A stretch of DNA of 34,305 nt from Desulfobacteraceae bacterium (GTDB lineage: Bacteria > Desulfobacterota > Desulfobacteria > Desulfobacterales > Desulfosarcinaceae), in contig QZKV01000084.1 of the NCBI GenBank assembly GCA_003599575.1, positions 1-34,305 on the forward strand. The letters are read 5' to 3'. Under the pieces are notes generated by a model. It was not told the origin of the DNA, ran no database searches, and worked only from the letters and a program-made list of their open reading frames with translations. Both the position numbers and the translations under genes were made by a program. This document shows, piece by piece, positions 32,095 through 34,305 of this stretch (within the stretch, counting starts at the first letter, position 1; each line of letters begins with the position of its first letter).

Positions 32095-33201
32095 ATGGCC
32101 CCATTGACACGATATCCTCAAAAAATAGCGGCCTGCGTGGTCGTGCTGCTATCTTGTGGTCTCATAACACCTGGTTTTGCAGAAAAGCTGACCATGGATA
32201 TCACCCGGGTCGATAATGCCCTGCATGTCAAGGCCAACCTTGATCGAGAGTCCTGTGCTTACACAATTGATGCGCAGGATATGGTCGTTCAAAAGCTCAA
32301 GACGATTTACGCTCTGTTGGAGACAAAAGAAAATGAAACCAGCATGGTGGGAAATGCCAACCGTTTCTTAAAACAACAATACAAGGCGGTGCAGGGCTTA
32401 TTGCAGCAGCAGGATAAATCGCAACAAACATCGTCCGGGAATCAAATTTCCGTGTCGGACGAAACCAAGCTGCTGCTTGAAACAGTCGGCCAGTCCATAT
32501 TCCAACCGGTTCATGCACTCATTGAGACAGCCACGGAAATCGAGTTTGTGATAACCGAAGATGAGATGCTTTTCCCGCTGGATGCCCTTTTTTACCAGGG
32601 CAGCCCGCTATTTCTCCAAAAACCGGTCGTATACAAGTTCAGCAAAAAAACGAATGGCCGTTTTGCCATGTCGGCATCTTGGAACGGCTGCATGATTGCC
32701 GATCCGACCACCGCACCTGGCAAAGCCGTGTTGAATGTCAAGAAATACTTCCCCAATTCGCAGCATTTCAACAGCCGGGAAATCCGCTCCGAAGACATTG
32801 CCAAATTGGGCTCGGCGAAATTCTTGCTGATCAGCGCCAGCGGAAGTCCTGAAGGAATTGAGCTGCCGCACTTAGCCATTCGTTCGTGGAGTCTTGCCTC
32901 CTTGAAGCCCGAATTGGTCTATCTGAACACCGGCAAGTTAGGCCTGGGCATCGATTTTTTGAAAGCCTTTCAGCAGGCGGGTACCCATTATTATATCGCC
33001 CCGATTTTCGGCTATGAATTCGACAGCATCGCGGCGCTGACAATGGAACGCTTTTTTCGATCATTGAGTACGGGAAACTCACCATCCTATGCCATGTACC
33101 TGACGCGCAAAACGATTTACAACGAGTGCCTGCTAAAGGACAACGACTTCCAATGGGTGATGTGGCAGGCCTTCCCGTACCGGGTCTACCAGCTCAACTG
33201 A
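32095..33201 (+). CDS. Exported CHAT-domain-like protein with apparently degenerate active site
   Basis: A 368-aa protein with an N-terminal signal sequence (basic start, hydrophobic core about residues 11-25, cleavage near PGFA-E). LLSCG in the core could alternatively be a weak lipobox. Residues about 35-150 form a helical, Gln-rich region. From about 150 the layout follows a CHAT (caspase-like) domain: EFVITEDEMLFPLDALFY, then KFLLISASGSPEG where CHAT proteases have the His-bearing H-F-A-T-H-G strand, and LVYLNTGKLG where they have S-A-C-x-T-G. Neither catalytic His nor Cys is present. The final AGTHYYIAPIFGYE and FFRSLSTGNSPSYAM match the C-terminal CHAT helices. GGGAGG precedes ATG 32095. 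The fold is inferred from motif order, so confidence is moderate. Confidence 0.6.
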   Translation: MAPLTRYPQKIAACVVVLLSCGLITPGFAEKLTMDITRVDNALHVKANLDRESCAYTIDAQDMVVQKLKTIYALLETKENETSMVGNANRFLKQQYKAVQGLLQQQDKSQQTSSGNQISVSDETKLLLETVGQSIFQPVHALIETATEIEFVITEDEMLFPLDALFYQGSPLFLQKPVVYKFSKKTNGRFAMSASWNGCMIADPTTAPGKAVLNVKKYFPNSQHFNSREIRSEDIAKLGSAKFLLISASGSPEGIELPHLAIRSWSLASLKPELVYLNTGKLGLGIDFLKAFQQAGTHYYIAPIFGYEFDSIAALTMERFFRSLSTGNSPSYAMYLTRKTIYNECLLKDNDFQWVMWQAFPYRVYQLN

Positions 33202-33304
33202 CACATGGAAAAATCGATTGCCAACTCGCTGCGGCCGGTGCAAAGTGCACCTACCGAACGGAAGCCCTTAGTTGAATCTGTCAGCATGAACAGGAGGTAT
33301 GAAA

Positions 33305-34162
33305 ATGGTCATTCGGAAAGTATGCGTCATCGGCGCCGGCCTCATGGGAAATGGAATAGCCCAGGTGTGCGCCAATGCAGGCTACCAGGTCGCCATGCAT
33401 GATATCGAGCCAAGGTTCGTCGAAGGCGGCATGAACACGATCAAAAAGAACCTGTCCCGCGAGGTCGAAAAGGGGAAGCGCACCCAGGCGGACATGGACG
33501 CCCTGCTGGGCCGTATCAAACCCACCACCGATCTCGCAGCGGCGGCCGCCGACGCCGATGTGGTCATCGAGGTGATCATCGAATTGATGGAGGTCAAAAG
33601 GAAACTTTACCAGGAACTGGAGAAGATCGTGAAGCCCGAGTGCCTGTTTTTCACCAACACCTCCGGGATCAGCATCACAGCCCTGGCAACCGTTACCAAG
33701 CGGCCCGAAAAGTTCATCGGCGCCCACTTCTTCAACCCGGTACCGGTAATGAAGCTGCTCGAAATCATCAAGGGCTGCGAGACCTCCGACGAGACCCTGA
33801 AGACCGCCCTCGAGTGGGGCAGGTCGCTAGGCAAGGAAACGATCGTGGTCGAAGAGGCGCCGGCCTTCGCCGTCAACCGCATCCTGTGCCCCATGCTCAA
33901 TGAGGCCTTTTTCGTATTGGGCGAAGGGGTGGCCAGTGCCGGGGACATCGACAAGGGAATGATGCTGGGCTGCAATCACCCGATCGGCCCCCTCTCGCTG
34001 GCTGATCTGATCGGGCTCGACACCCTGCTGCATGTGATCGAAAACCTTCACCGGGAGCTTGGCGACAAGTACCGCCCGGCGCCCCTGCTGGTGAAGCTGG
34101 TCCGCGCCGGACGGTTCGGACGCAAAAGCGGCAAGGGCGTTTTCGACTACACCAAGAAATAG
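33305..34162 (+). CDS. 3-hydroxyacyl-CoA dehydrogenase (3-hydroxybutyryl-CoA type)
   Basis: A 285-aa NAD-dependent dehydrogenase that oxidises (S)-3-hydroxyacyl-CoA to 3-oxoacyl-CoA in beta-oxidation, or runs in reverse in butyrate-type metabolism. IGAGLMGNGIAQ binds NAD. NTSGISITALA carries the substrate-side Ser. HFFNPVPVMKLLEI contains the catalytic His of the His-Glu pair. The C-terminal domain (about residues 185-285) holds NHPIGPLSLADLIGLD and GRKSGKGVFDY. Length equals single-domain Hbd/PaaH enzymes. ATG 33305 is chosen because AGGAGG (33292-33297) is 7 nt upstream; ATG 33299 is only one base away from it. No other beta-oxidation gene is in the window, so its partners may lie downstream or elsewhere. 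Confidence 0.92.
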   Translation: MVIRKVCVIGAGLMGNGIAQVCANAGYQVAMHDIEPRFVEGGMNTIKKNLSREVEKGKRTQADMDALLGRIKPTTDLAAAAADADVVIEVIIELMEVKRKLYQELEKIVKPECLFFTNTSGISITALATVTKRPEKFIGAHFFNPVPVMKLLEIIKGCETSDETLKTALEWGRSLGKETIVVEEAPAFAVNRILCPMLNEAFFVLGEGVASAGDIDKGMMLGCNHPIGPLSLADLIGLDTLLHVIENLHRELGDKYRPAPLLVKLVRAGRFGRKSGKGVFDYTKK

Positions 34163-34270
34163 AAACCAAGGCCCGCAAAAGGTTTCACCTTACTCGTTTT
34201 CACAACCCGGGAATTCAGGTCAACTGCCATGCAAATAGGCCGCAATAGTCAAGCCGCAAAATCGTTTTTA

Positions 34271-34300
34271 TTGACAAACACCGGGTTTTTAATCTTTATG
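34271..34300 (+). promoter_or_regulatory. Possible sigma-70 promoter at the window edge
   Basis: TTGACA (34271-34276) is followed at 18 bp by TTTATG (34295-34300). The spacing is acceptable but the -10 is poor. The element would drive a gene beyond the right edge. Confidence 0.3.
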
Positions 34301-34305
34301 AAACA

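Overview
The window is a stretch of chromosome from a metabolically versatile, anaerobic Gram-negative bacterium. A Desulfobacterota-like (sulfate-reducer type) host is my best inference. It rests on two TRAP carboxylate transporters, many short-chain dehydrogenases, a glycyl-radical enzyme with its radical-SAM activase, a sigma-54 XylR-type activator, and a GGGGGATT-type dispersed repeat. No rRNA, tRNA, CRISPR array, transposase or phage gene was found.

Region A (1-1448) holds the C-terminal part of a NudC-type pyrophosphatase and a MarR-family regulator. The regulator's promoter contains a 27-bp palindrome. A diverged copy of the same palindrome lies just after the gene, in the promoter region of the next operon, so the MarR protein probably controls both itself and region B.

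Region B (1569-20665) is a long, one-directional catabolic cluster. It starts with a two-subunit aconitase/isopropylmalate-dehydratase-family hydro-lyase and an isocitrate-lyase/PEP-mutase-family C-C lyase, followed by a rho-independent terminator. It continues with an MmgE/PrpD protein, a PrpF-family isomerase, an SDR, a complete TRAP transporter, an acyl-CoA synthetase, a phosphotriesterase-like lactonase, a second TRAP transporter, two more SDRs, an MBL-fold hydrolase and a second MmgE/PrpD protein. The isomerase + hydro-lyase + lyase set matches the end of nicotinate fermentation (3-methylitaconate -> dimethylmaleate -> dimethylmalate -> propionate + pyruvate) and resembles the methylcitrate cycle, but no citrate synthase-type gene or B12 mutase is present. 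The simplest reading is a pathway for an imported branched, unsaturated or lactonised di- or tricarboxylic acid. The exact substrate is not evident.

Region C (20666-21687) holds a roughly 700-bp stretch without a convincing gene and a small exported protein.

Region D (21861-30641) is visibly more GC-rich. A XylR/DmpR-like sigma-54 activator is divergent from a tight five-gene operon: SDR, NAD-dependent epimerase/reductase, glycyl-radical enzyme, activating enzyme and GltS-like symporter. A consensus -24/-12 promoter and an upstream inverted repeat lie in the intergenic region. This looks like an inducible anaerobic pathway whose substrate is not known.

Region E (30634-34305) contains a 29-bp tandem repeat, a 180-bp imperfect palindrome, a TauE/SafE-like permease, an exported CHAT-like protein that appears to have lost its catalytic His/Cys, and a 3-hydroxyacyl-CoA dehydrogenase.
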